DNA of 64,000 nucleotides from CAYMCO01 sp964388955 (GTDB lineage Bacteria; Chloroflexota; Anaerolineae; Anaerolineales; E44-bin32), in contig CAYMCO010000002.1 in NCBI GenBank assembly GCA_964388955.1, positions 124,001 through 188,000 on the forward strand, in the 5' to 3' direction. Position numbers and translations under genes: made by a program. The notes below the pieces were generated by a model. It was given only the letters and a program-made list of their open reading frames with translations. It searched no databases and was not told the DNA's origin. Below, one piece after another: positions 29,136 through 37,150 of this stretch (position 1 is the first letter of the stretch; every line of letters begins with the position of its first letter).

Positions 29136-29444
29136 CTAAGCAATCTCCTCATAAAGCTCTACGTTGATTTCGGTCGGGGCGGGATCCATGGAGCGGAGAA
29201 GGGCGTCCGCCGTTACGCCCCTTTCCAGCCAGAGGGCAAGCTGATCGGGGTGGTCCCAGTTGGTCACGATGACGACCTTCACGTCCCCACTCGCGAGGTC
29301 TCGCGCCCAAAAGTCCAGTCGCTGCCAACCCGGCAGAGCCTGAAGGTGAGATTTGAGGGAGAGCAGGGAGAAGTAGGTCTCGTCCCATGTCTCGCGAGGA
29401 AGCACGGCTTCCACGACTTGTGAGTAGGCGATTGCATAACTCAT
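29136..29444 (-). CDS. small dimeric alpha/beta-barrel (ABM-like) protein
   Basis: A 102-residue soluble protein. The pattern of a first strand (YAIAYSQVVEAV), a helix, LPGWQRLDFWARDLASGDVKVVIVTNWDHPDQLALWLE and a closing helix and strand resembles the antibiotic-biosynthesis-monooxygenase/Dabb ferredoxin-like fold. That fold includes heme-degrading IsdG-type enzymes. ATG at 29444 follows CTAGGAGGG; the longer open frame upstream is a shadow. Its place inside a terminal oxidase operon suggests a heme- or quinone-related role, which is inference. No catalytic residue can be named. Confidence 0.7.
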   Translation of the reverse strand: MSYAIAYSQVVEAVLPRETWDETYFSLLSLKSHLQALPGWQRLDFWARDLASGDVKVVIVTNWDHPDQLALWLERGVTADALLRSMDPAPTEINVELYEEIA

Positions 29445-29455
29445 GTTGAACCCTC

Positions 29456-29809
29456 CTAGTAGATCTGGCCGTTGACCAGGTTCAAAACGGTCATGACGAC
29501 CAGCCAGATGAACATCCCGATGTAGAAGAGGGTGAGGAAGGAGCCCACCGGGCCGTTCGACTCCTGAATGTAGCCGTTGTAGGATTCGACAGGGTAGGGC
29601 TCTTTGTCGGCCTTGGTGCGCCTCTGCCAGCGTGTGTACACAAAGAAGAAGGCCGCCATCACGAAGATCCACAGCGCAACCCAGGCGAGCACATCCACCC
29701 GGATAGTGAAATTCTGTCCGCCGATGCGATCCAGCCAGATTCGATACAGGTAGTCATAGTACTGCTGCACAATCTCGCTGGTGTTCCCAGATGGTACATT
29801 GGGTGTCAC
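29456..29809 (-). CDS. two-helix membrane subunit of the oxidase (CcoP-anchor-like)
   Basis: A 117-residue membrane protein with helices at about 41-61 (LAWVALWIFVMAAFFFVYTRW) and 90-113. The stretch YNGYIQESNGPVGSFLTLFYIGMFIW recalls the N-terminal anchor of CcoP, which also has the order 'short motif then helix', but no heme-binding CxxCH is present. The c-type heme domain seems to have moved to the fused CcoO protein. GTG start at 29809 overlaps the preceding stop (GTGA) and has AGGAGGTGAGCG before it. The subunit role is inferred from operon position. Confidence 0.7.
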   Translation of the reverse strand: MTPNVPSGNTSEIVQQYYDYLYRIWLDRIGGQNFTIRVDVLAWVALWIFVMAAFFFVYTRWQRRTKADKEPYPVESYNGYIQESNGPVGSFLTLFYIGMFIWLVVMTVLNLVNGQIY

Positions 29810-30105
29810 CGCTCACCTCCTGCCTCCCAATCGGGTGAGTAATAGTCTTCCTCTTCGATTTCCAGCACGTAGTACTTGGCATCCTCCAGGTTGCTCAGCA
29901 GGCCTCTCTTGAGCGCGAGCATGAAGGCGAGAAAGGCGACGCCGGCGAAGATGGCGAAGCTCAGGAACATCCAGTCCGCCATGATCCATTCGCTGCCCTC
30001 CGGGGCTTCATGGCCTGCGGGTGCCGCCGCCGCGGGGAAGACCGTCGCGGTGAGCAGGGCGAGTGCCAACACGCCTGTGGTCAGTGTTCGTCTTATGATC
30101 TTCAT
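29806..30105 (-). CDS. CcoS-like small protein with signal peptide
   Basis: A 99-residue protein with an N-terminal signal sequence ending near AAAAPAG (about 25-30), then one membrane helix (about 44-66) and the tail KRGLLSNLEDAKYYVLEIEEEDYY. The tail resembles the CcoS/FixS motif of a helix followed by (S/R)GQFDDLE and a hydrophobic-acidic stretch. CcoS is needed to put cofactors into cbb3 oxidase. The added signal peptide and longer acidic tail are unusual. ATG follows GAGGAGCGATAGAA. It ends by GTGA overlap with the next gene. Confidence 0.65.
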   Translation of the reverse strand: MKIIRRTLTTGVLALALLTATVFPAAAAPAGHEAPEGSEWIMADWMFLSFAIFAGVAFLAFMLALKRGLLSNLEDAKYYVLEIEEEDYYSPDWEAGGER

Positions 30106-30147
30106 TTCTATCGCTCCTCATCTACCTCAGCGTATATGGGTCTATCA

Positions 30148-31599
30148 TCAATTTCCGGCGCCCGGCTCCACATAGGGGTTGTGCGCGGTCCATACGGCCT
30201 CCAACAGCGCCGGCGGCAAGCTGTCTGTGTGCCGCATACCTTCTGGGATGAAGGCCGTCTGTTCCATGTTCTGCCGGGCATATCCATCGGTGCGCGCCTC
30301 GGCCTCGCCCAGGATGTCCGTCAAGGAGACGTCCTCGTAGCCCGCCGTCCCGCAAGGCCGCGCGTTGTTGGTCACCTCCCATAAAGTCACGGCATAGGCG
30401 GGGTTCACCTCCCCTGCCTCCACCATGGCCGGCACATCGCCGTACTCCGAGGGGAGATGCCCGTATAGTCCGTTCTGAAACTGCTGCCCTTCCGGGTAGA
30501 AGCAGTCGGCCCAGTTGAAAAGACCCGGGTAACCTTCCCACTGGACATACATGTCGGGGGTGGGGATCTGGGCCGATAGCCCGTCATTGGGGATCGTCTT
30601 CAGGAACAAGACGACTTTCCAGATGTCGTCCACGCTTAGACGCGTGCCGAAGTTCTCCATGGCGGTTCCAGGCAAACCGCGCAAGATGCGCCAATAGTAC
30701 GCGCCTGGCGCGGTGTCCGAGCCGTGCGCCTGGTCATCGGCTGTGTTGAATGGTGCGGGCGGAGGGAGCAAGTACACCGCAGCCGGGCCGTTTCCATCCC
30801 CCTGACTGCCATGGCAGCCAAGGCACCGCTCCTGGAAGACCTGGCGCCCCCGGATCAGATTCTGGGTGGTTACTGGGAGCGGGTTGTCGGCGAACCAGTA
30901 GCCGCGATCGATCTCCGTCAGGTTCTTGATTGCGCTCGCGGCTGGATAGCCGTCGCTCCGGTCCCCGTTCTCTCCTTGGGCGGCCACATCGCCGGAGCTG
31001 ATCTCGAGCGCCTTCAGCGTGGATTGGTGTTCTGCCCTGATGTCGGCCACCTTCCCGCTGCGGCTCTGGGTGAAGGCGATCAGCGCGGCCGTCTCATCCA
31101 CGGAAAGGAAGCGGAAAGAGGGCATGATCGAGAGCGGTGTGGTGTAGCGGGCGTTGAAGTAGTGCGCGTAGTGCCAATCGTCCGGATGGAAGCCGCCCGC
31201 TTGCGACAGGTCGGGGCCGGTCCGAATGGTCCCGAACAGGTTGGGAGTCTCCCCCGGGCCGGTGTAGTCGCCCGGTTCGGAGATGCGCGGGTACACGTAG
31301 TATTGGCTCGCCAACGAATCCTGAGGTCTGGTGAAGCCGCTGTGGCAGTAGATACATCCGTTGGCCAGAAAAACGTTCCGGCCCTGCATTTCCAGATCGG
31401 TCAGCGGCCGCCAGTTGTCCGAAGGCGGGGGTTCGAAGGTTGTGGTGGGAAGGAAAACCACCATCAAGACAACAGTTGCGAATGCCAGCATCGCGCCCAC
31501 CGAGGCCATGAGCGGCGTCATGAGCATCTTCTTGCGCGGATGCGGCGGCCATTGCCCCGGATGGACCGGCTCGCTGGGAATCTGGGGCACGGAACTCAT
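30148..31599 (-). CDS. ccoO: fused CcoO / CcoP-like dihaem cytochrome c subunit
   Basis: A 483-residue protein. One membrane anchor lies at about 29-52. The first c-type heme site is GCIYCHSGF (Cys82, Cys85, His86) in a CcoO-like context (LTDLEMQGRNVF, then PDLSQAGG), with a Met in LSIMPSFR (159) as likely axial ligand. The second site is RCLGCHGSQGDGNGP (Cys259, Cys262, His263), like one heme domain of CcoP, with Met in LPGTAMENFG (about 314). A further C-terminal region (350-483) has two isolated cysteines and no heme motif. Classical cbb3 oxidases carry three c hemes on two proteins, so this is a reduced, fused version. The start overlaps the ccoN stop (ATGA). Confidence 0.88.
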   Translation of the reverse strand: MSSVPQIPSEPVHPGQWPPHPRKKMLMTPLMASVGAMLAFATVVLMVVFLPTTTFEPPPSDNWRPLTDLEMQGRNVFLANGCIYCHSGFTRPQDSLASQYYVYPRISEPGDYTGPGETPNLFGTIRTGPDLSQAGGFHPDDWHYAHYFNARYTTPLSIMPSFRFLSVDETAALIAFTQSRSGKVADIRAEHQSTLKALEISSGDVAAQGENGDRSDGYPAASAIKNLTEIDRGYWFADNPLPVTTQNLIRGRQVFQERCLGCHGSQGDGNGPAAVYLLPPPAPFNTADDQAHGSDTAPGAYYWRILRGLPGTAMENFGTRLSVDDIWKVVLFLKTIPNDGLSAQIPTPDMYVQWEGYPGLFNWADCFYPEGQQFQNGLYGHLPSEYGDVPAMVEAGEVNPAYAVTLWEVTNNARPCGTAGYEDVSLTDILGEAEARTDGYARQNMEQTAFIPEGMRHTDSLPPALLEAVWTAHNPYVEPGAGN

Positions 31600-33104
31600 G
31601 ATGCCACCTCCAATCTGGGTAGAGATTCAGACAGCTCGTCCTGGATTGCACGCACGGTGTCGCTGCTTACGGTGCGGTAGATGTTATAGGCCTGTATGAC
31701 GCCGGAAATCACGATCATCGCGCCGAAGATGGCGCGCGCCATATAGTAGGGCTGCAGCAAGGGCACCACGTTGATCTCGGGGATGCCGCGCAGCCACGAC
31801 TGGCCCTGCACGAAGCCGGCGATGGTGAGCGACCAGAAGAAACCCAAGAAGCCGATGGTGATCATCCAGTACTGCCATTCGGCCAGGCGCCGGCTGAAGA
31901 GCGGCTTCTTCAGGACCTGAGGGAGCACATAATCGATCACACCCATACCCAAGAATGTGAATGCGCCCAACAGCGCTAAGTGGGCGTGAGCGACCACGAA
32001 GTTGGTGAAGTGTGTCAGGCGATTGAAGCTCTGGATGGCCTCGAAGCTGCCCTGGATGTTGGTGAAGAAATAGAACACAAAGCCGGTCAGCGCGAACCGA
32101 AGAGGGATATTGGTGAAGAACTTCTCCCAACTGCCGCGCATGGTCATCAGGATGTTGATGGTGAAGGCGAAGACCGGGATGAGCAGGCTCATGCTGGAGA
32201 GGATCGCGATGGTCTTGAGCCATCCGGGAGTGGGCGTCTGGAGCAGGTGATGGTGGCCGACGCCGGTGTAAAAGAAGGCCATGCCCCAGAAGGAAATCAG
32301 GCTCAGGGTATGGCTATAGAGCGGGGTCTTGGTGATGCGGGGCACCAAATAGTAGCATCCCGCCAGCAGCATCGGAGTGAGCCACAGCCCGAAGAGGTTG
32401 TGCGCATACCACCAGTTGAGCATCCCATCGGCCATGCTGGTTGACAGCGCGCCGCTCACCCCATTGCCGAATATCGCCCCCGGCCTCCATATGACATTCC
32501 CCAGAATATAGTCTGCTCCCAGCCAAAGAGGAGAGCCTATAGCCCACCAGGTGAACACATATAGCGGTTTCACCCGCCGGTTGAGGACCGTCATCAGCAC
32601 ATTGAAGATGTTGCTCACCCATAGGATGATTAGAAAGATATCCAGCGGCCAGATGAACTCGGCGTATTCACGGCCCTGGGTCAAACCAGAAGCGACCGTG
32701 ATGATGCCGAGGAAGAACCACAGGTTCCACCCGTAGGCGGTCCACCTGGCTAGCCCCTCGTTCCAAAGGGAGCGCAGACCGGTCAGGCGCGGCAGGGCAT
32801 AGAAGATCATCCCCCAATACATCATCGACAACCAGGCGAATATCACGCCGTTGACATGCAGCGGGCGGATGCGGCTGAAGAGGAGCCAAGGGACGCCGGC
32901 GAACAAGTTCGGGCTGATCAATTCCAACGCCAGGGTGAGGCCGAACAGATCGACGATGGTCAACCAAACGATCGCGCTGTAGAGCCAGGTCCTCACCGCC
33001 CCGTCGGAGTGTTCCTGCACGGCCTCCCCCACTGTGGTCGCCCGATCGCGGGGCGAACCGAAGCGGCGAATCAACCGTTCCCATTGCTGCGCAGCGACAC
33101 TCAT
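31596..33104 (-). CDS. ccoN: cbb3-type cytochrome c oxidase subunit I
   Basis: A 502-residue catalytic subunit with about 12 membrane helices. The metal ligands are all present: His83 in RPLHVNG and His375 in VAHAHLALLG (low-spin heme b), His373 (high-spin heme), and CuB histidines His235 in WYAHNLFG and the pair within GVGHHHLL (284-286). The helix 7 tyrosine usual for C-type oxidases is plausibly in PLYSHTLSL (about 263). The enzyme reduces oxygen to water. ATG follows AAAGGAGG with 8 bases spacing. It is the first gene of a seven-gene minus-strand operon, with a phased operator 154 bases upstream. Confidence 0.94.
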   Translation of the reverse strand: MSVAAQQWERLIRRFGSPRDRATTVGEAVQEHSDGAVRTWLYSAIVWLTIVDLFGLTLALELISPNLFAGVPWLLFSRIRPLHVNGVIFAWLSMMYWGMIFYALPRLTGLRSLWNEGLARWTAYGWNLWFFLGIITVASGLTQGREYAEFIWPLDIFLIILWVSNIFNVLMTVLNRRVKPLYVFTWWAIGSPLWLGADYILGNVIWRPGAIFGNGVSGALSTSMADGMLNWWYAHNLFGLWLTPMLLAGCYYLVPRITKTPLYSHTLSLISFWGMAFFYTGVGHHHLLQTPTPGWLKTIAILSSMSLLIPVFAFTINILMTMRGSWEKFFTNIPLRFALTGFVFYFFTNIQGSFEAIQSFNRLTHFTNFVVAHAHLALLGAFTFLGMGVIDYVLPQVLKKPLFSRRLAEWQYWMITIGFLGFFWSLTIAGFVQGQSWLRGIPEINVVPLLQPYYMARAIFGAMIVISGVIQAYNIYRTVSSDTVRAIQDELSESLPRLEVAS

Positions 33105-33752
33105 TGTTGTTTCCTCCTTTGCGGTGGGGACCTCGAAAGCGGAAGCGAGCAGAGGTCTATTCCATTGTTTGAGTGGATCGGGGTGATGCAGTGAATTAGA
33201 TATTGTCGAGCCGATTTGTCTGGTACGGAGCAGGATACAAGTCAGGGCAGGGGAAATCCTTAAGCGATGCTTGTGGTCAGATTAAGGGAGGATTAATGAA
33301 GGGGGCTTGGGACCCCCTTCCATACTGGAGAGCAGCGGCGGACCCTCTCGATGTTCCGGGATTGGGCTGACCCAGGAGCGGCCGAGGACGGATCGGCTTG
33401 CCGTTGGCGCCCTATCACCGGCGCGTCGGCTTGGGCTGTCTGCCCGCTGCCCACCTCCAAAGGGGGGCAGGCCGCTGTATTATCGGGGATACGCGGCATC
33501 CGCGCCTTGAGCGGGGCAGCGTGCAGCGGCGGTCAGCACGTACTTTGCCCCTACGACGCGCGATTTCCGGGTGGCGTCCGGCGGGTGAAGAATCCGGGGC
33601 GCAATACGCGCAGCGCTGTCCTCCCTCGACATGAACGAGCGGAAAATACCAATGCAGATCTTGCCCGGAGGGGAGGTCCGCCTCTCCTGCCGGACAGGCG
33701 TGGGCCCTTCCCCGATATTGCGGTGCCGCCATGCGGATTCTTGCAGGCGCGG
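33105..33752. other. intergenic region, oxidase operon / HEAT-repeat gene
   Basis: A 648-base gap. Apart from the phased operator and promoter at 33232-33296, I see no gene, repeat or convincing terminator. The open frames in this stretch lack ribosome sites and known motifs. Confidence 0.5.
33232..33296 (-). promoter_or_regulatory. 11-bp phased operator and promoter of the oxidase operon
   Basis: On the minus strand, TTAATC (33296), TTAATC (33285), a weaker ACAAGC (33274) and TTAAGG (33263) start at exact 11-bp steps. The last ends 20 bp before TATCCT (33237-33232), a moderate -10 box. The leader to the ccoN ATG is about 120 bases. Confidence 0.65.
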
Positions 33753-34181
33753 CTAGCGACCCCCCCGCTCCTCCCGATACGTATCCAGCAGCCGATAGGC
33801 CTCCCGCGGGCCCTCGGCCTCGGGCGCCACAGACTTGAGGGCTTTCATCAGCGGTGCGGCGTGGCGTTGCACCCAGTCGCTGTTGTTGTAGTGCAGGAAG
33901 TGATACACGCTTTCGCGCAGTGGACCGCTGTAGTCGGAAATCAACTTGCGCATCACGTAGGGAAGGCCCTGGGCTCCCATCTCCGCGAGAGCGGAGCTTG
34001 CGGCCCAGCGGACGCCGAAATCCTCGTCATCCATCGCCTCCGCCAGCCGGCTGATGGCAGCCGGGCTGGGGTTCTCTTTCAAATAATGGGCCGCCCGCTC
34101 CCGTTTGGAGATGTTGTGGGTGTAGTCGTCCAGGATGCGGATGGCCTCATCCACCGACTGAATTGGGCTGTCGTTTGCCAT
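33753..34181 (-). CDS. HEAT-repeat protein
   Basis: A 142-residue soluble protein with HEAT/PBS-lyase-type helical repeats. AISRLAEAMDDEDFGVRWAA (about 57-76) followed by SALAEMGAQGLPYVMRKL is a clear repeat, and the following helices fit a second one. Such repeats make protein contacts and have no enzyme activity of their own. I chose ATG 34181, which follows CGAGGAGAAG; the in-frame upstream ATG would add 16 unconserved residues. The gene stands alone, divergent from the response regulator gene. Role unknown. Confidence 0.75.
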   Translation of the reverse strand: MANDSPIQSVDEAIRILDDYTHNISKRERAAHYLKENPSPAAISRLAEAMDDEDFGVRWAASSALAEMGAQGLPYVMRKLISDYSGPLRESVYHFLHYNNSDWVQRHAAPLMKALKSVAPEAEGPREAYRLLDTYREERGGR

Positions 34182-34709
34182 GAACTTCTCCTCGATGCTT
34201 CCCCGAATTTGCGGCCTGTTTCTGCTCACATAAGTGTATCAAAGACTTGCGGCTCGGACATCCCCCTGAAGATGTCGGGGTGCATCCGGCCATTTGCTGC
34301 AGAGAGCGAATCGCGGTCGGAGGGTGGGCTCAACGAGCCGGCAGGCTCTTCCACCCCTGGGATCGCACCGCGCAACAAAAACCCGGATGCACATGGGTCG
34401 CCGGTGCGGGTTTCCCTGCCGCGCGCTTCGCAATGACGGATCGCACGGCGCGTCAAAAGGGGGTAAGGCACCGCGGGTGAGGTGAGACCCGTAGGGGTCG
34501 GCCTCGGACCAACCCGTACGCTCTGCGGAGTTCAACCCCGCTTGACATGTCTTCTCAAGTGCAGCGCGGTATCGCACGGCCGGTCGTGGTGGCGAGAGCC
34601 TCTAACCTGGGCGGTCCGGATGCGTGGAGTAGGGTAGAATAGGGAAGGTTTGCGATCGAGCGCACAACCCCCTCCAGTATTCACCACGCCCCGCAAGGAG
34701 CATATGACA
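34182..34709. other. divergent intergenic region, HEAT gene / response regulator
   Basis: A 528-base gap. Near 34417-34440, CGCGCGCTTCGCAATGACGG matches a widespread type of intergenic repeat (reverse CGTCATTGCGAAGCGCG). TTGACA at 34542 is a possible -35 without a good -10, and TAGAAT at 34635 is a possible -10. No 11-bp phased hexamers are present, so the regulator gene is probably not under the operator described here. Confidence 0.4.
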
Positions 34710-35417
34710 ATGTCTGCCAAACTGATGATTGTCGACGACGATGCGCTGCTACGGCGCAGCTTGGCCTTCAACCTGGAGCAAGCTGGATACAACGTGGTGG
34801 CGGCCGAAACGGCAGAGGACGCCTTGGCCATCGCCCGTCGCGAGCCGCCGGATTTGGTGCTGCTGGATATCAGCCTGCCGAAGATGGATGGTCTGGATGC
34901 GCTGCATTATTTTCGGGAGGAAATCGGCGTGCCGGTGGTCTTCCTCACTGCCAGACGCCGGGAGTTGGATGAGATCCTGGGGTTGGAGATGGGCGCCGAT
35001 GACTATATCACCAAGCCCTTTGACCAGGACGTACTCCTGGCGCGGGTCAAGTCGCTGCTCCGCCGCACGCAGATGGAGCAGCCCGCGCTGCCGGAGGACC
35101 GGCGGCTGGAAGTCGGCGACTTGGCGATCGATCCCGCTGCCCACATCGTCAGCATCGGGGGGGAGGAGATAGAACTGCCGCCCCGTGAATTTGACCTGCT
35201 GCATACCCTGGCAATCGAGGCCGGAAAAGTGCTTTCTCCCGACGATCTGCTCGCCCGGGTGTGGGGGGCCGAGTTCGTGGGCGAGCCGCAGGTGGTCTAT
35301 GTGCATATCCGCTGGCTGCGCGAGAAGATAGAGGATGACCCGCACAAGCCCAAGCGCATACTCACCATTCGGGGGGTCGGCTATAAGCTCGAGCCGCAGA
35401 GGGGGATTTCCGCTTGA
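34710..35417 (+). CDS. OmpR/PhoB-family response regulator
   Basis: A 235-residue two-component response regulator. The receiver domain has the acidic pocket VDDD (9-11), the phosphorylation site LLDISLPKMDG (Asp53) and the conserved lysine in DDYITKPFD. The C-terminal winged helix (about 130-230) shows ELPPREFDLLHTL and RVWGAEF...VYVHIRWLREKIEDD...IRGVGYKL, typical for OmpR/PhoB DNA binders. These bind as dimers on direct repeats spaced 10-11 bp. ATG 34710 has AAGGAG at 9 bases; ATG 34704 has it at 3. The stop overlaps the kinase start (TTGA). It is the best local candidate to bind the phased operators (inference). Confidence 0.93.
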   Translation: MSAKLMIVDDDALLRRSLAFNLEQAGYNVVAAETAEDALAIARREPPDLVLLDISLPKMDGLDALHYFREEIGVPVVFLTARRRELDEILGLEMGADDYITKPFDQDVLLARVKSLLRRTQMEQPALPEDRRLEVGDLAIDPAAHIVSIGGEEIELPPREFDLLHTLAIEAGKVLSPDDLLARVWGAEFVGEPQVVYVHIRWLREKIEDDPHKPKRILTIRGVGYKLEPQRGISA

Positions 35418-36832
35418 GCATGCGTCTGCGCTTCGTGCTCAGCCATGTGCTGCCGTTGTTGATTGTCATCCCGTTGGTCGGCATCCTGCTGATCGCCTCT
35501 TTTGAGCGCACCATAATCGTGCCGCAGATCCGGACGGAGGTGCACGACGACCTGGAGCTGCTGCGAGCCTTGATCACCTCTTCACCGCCTTTCGTGGAGG
35601 ACCTGTCCCGCGCGCAAGCGATGATCGACGCCTTCTATCGGCAGCAGGACTGCTGCATACGGCTCATGGACACCAGTGGCCGGCTCGTGGTATCCAATGA
35701 ACCCTCCGACCGGAAAATGTACGGAGAGGTGGTCCAGGACCCGGCGATTCAAGACGCCTTGGCGGGGGAGGAGGTCATCCGGACCCGCTTCAGCCAAAGT
35801 CGCGATCGGGATGTTATCGAGGGTTTTGGGCCGCTATACGGGCCCAATGGCGATCTCATCGGGGTCATTCAAGTGACCCACCCGCTGGCCACCTTGGGGC
35901 AGCACCTGTTCCGGGTGCGCGGTATGGTGCTGTGGATCTTGGCGGGCGGTTTGGCGGTCGGCATCTTGCTGGGAGTGACCTTGTCTTCGGGCCTGGCCGG
36001 CCCGCTTCGACGGCTGACCGGTGCCGTGGATCGCATGCGCACCGGGGAGGAGGTCAGTTCGGTCGAGCTCACCGGGCCCGCCGAACTCCGTGACTTGGCG
36101 TTCTCCTTCAATGAGCTGATGCTTGCGCTGCGCAGCGAGGAAGAAACCCGGAAACACCTGATCGCCAATCTGGTGCACGAGCTGGGTCGGCCATTGGGCG
36201 CGATGCGATCTGCTGTGTTGGCGCTATCCACAGGGGCCGATGAGGATCCGGAATTGAAGGCCAACCTGCTGGCCGGAATTGACTCCCACACGCGGCAATT
36301 GGAGCGCTTGGCGGACGACCTGACTCACCTGCACGAGGCCTCGAGCGGCAGGTTCGAAGTCGAGCCGCGGCGGACCGATCTAAGGCAGTGGCTTGCCAAC
36401 GCCTCGGCCCCCTGGCGAAGCCTCGCCAAAGAACGAGGCGTCGAGTGGGTGCAGGACATCGATGAGCTCCCCGCCGCCTGGATTGATCCCGATCGCATGA
36501 ACCAGGCGCTGGGCAATCTGCTCGACAATGCCCTAAAGTTCACCCCCAAAGGAGGTACCGTAACTCTGCGCGCGTCGGTATCGGACGGGCAAGCAATTAT
36601 TTCCATCGATGACAACGGCATCGGGCTTTCGGAGGAGGACCTCCACAACCTGTTCACACTCTTCTACGTCGGCCGAAGCAGACAGCGATTCCCGGAGGGG
36701 ATGGGCCTCGGCCTGAATATCGCCAAAGGAATTGTGGAGGTGCACGGCGGGACCATCGATGCCCAGGCGCTACCGGATTGCGGCAGCCGTTTCACAATCT
36801 GTCTACCACTCACCAGCGGCAAGGGGCGATAG
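35414..36832 (+). CDS. sensor histidine kinase
   Basis: A 472-residue membrane kinase. Helix 1 spans about 11-30, an extracytoplasmic sensor region 31-165, helix 2 about 170-195, and a HAMP domain follows. The phospho-acceptor helix has NLVHELGRPLGAMRS (His255), then the N box NLLDNALKFTPKGG and G boxes DNGIGLSEED and GMGLGLNIAKG. The sensor part carries a CC pair (QQDCCIRLMDTSG, about 75-90), which might bind a metal or respond to redox. The gene probably starts at TTG 35414, which overlaps the regulator stop and has GGGGGA 8 bases upstream; ATG 35420 is the alternative. The H box reads HELGRPL rather than the usual HELRTPL. Confidence 0.92.
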   Translation: MSMRLRFVLSHVLPLLIVIPLVGILLIASFERTIIVPQIRTEVHDDLELLRALITSSPPFVEDLSRAQAMIDAFYRQQDCCIRLMDTSGRLVVSNEPSDRKMYGEVVQDPAIQDALAGEEVIRTRFSQSRDRDVIEGFGPLYGPNGDLIGVIQVTHPLATLGQHLFRVRGMVLWILAGGLAVGILLGVTLSSGLAGPLRRLTGAVDRMRTGEEVSSVELTGPAELRDLAFSFNELMLALRSEEETRKHLIANLVHELGRPLGAMRSAVLALSTGADEDPELKANLLAGIDSHTRQLERLADDLTHLHEASSGRFEVEPRRTDLRQWLANASAPWRSLAKERGVEWVQDIDELPAAWIDPDRMNQALGNLLDNALKFTPKGGTVTLRASVSDGQAIISIDDNGIGLSEEDLHNLFTLFYVGRSRQRFPEGMGLGLNIAKGIVEVHGGTIDAQALPDCGSRFTICLPLTSGKGR

Positions 36833-37150
36833 CCGCCAGGCTCCCCAACCCACGGCCTTTTCAGCCCGTCCTCCGCTCCTTTCAGATCACGGTCCAACCG
36901 ATATCCCCGCGGATTTCCCCCTCCGCGACCTTAATCCTAGCTTTAGCTGGCTCATATGCGCAGTTAAGGACGCGCGCCTCCCCAAGGCCTTATATATGGG
37001 ATAGTGGCCGTAGGCAGGGGTAATGGATGATGGTCCTCAGGGATTACGCGGCCATCGCTACACAGCCGGCGTATGGCCGGCGTCTGGAAGTGAGTAACGC
37101 GTTTCCGGGTTTGATGGAGACCAGACAGTATCCTGGAAAGGGAGAATAGC
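36833..37150. other. intergenic region, sensor kinase / ftsH
   Basis: A 318-base gap holding the ftsH phased operator and promoter (36931-36996) and about 150 bases of leader. No terminator for the kinase transcript is obvious. Confidence 0.5.
36931..36996 (+). promoter_or_regulatory. 11-bp phased operator and promoter of ftsH-htrA
   Basis: TTAATC (36931), TTTAGC (36942), CATATG (36953, weak) and TTAAGG (36964) start at exact 11-bp steps. TATATA (36991-36996, inside TATATATGGG) lies 21 bp after the last hexamer. It is the AT-richest -10 of the set. The leader to the GTG of ftsH is about 150 bases. Confidence 0.65.

Noticed and set aside
33351..34436. 361-residue plus-strand frame over the HEAT-repeat gene
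   Set aside because: It is a shadow of the minus-strand gene, and its extra part covers intergenic sequence with no start signal.
34515..34545. tRNA-like T-arm (GCGGAGTTCAACCCCGC)
   Set aside because: The stem has a mismatch, and no acceptor stem, D-arm or anticodon arm can be laid out around it.
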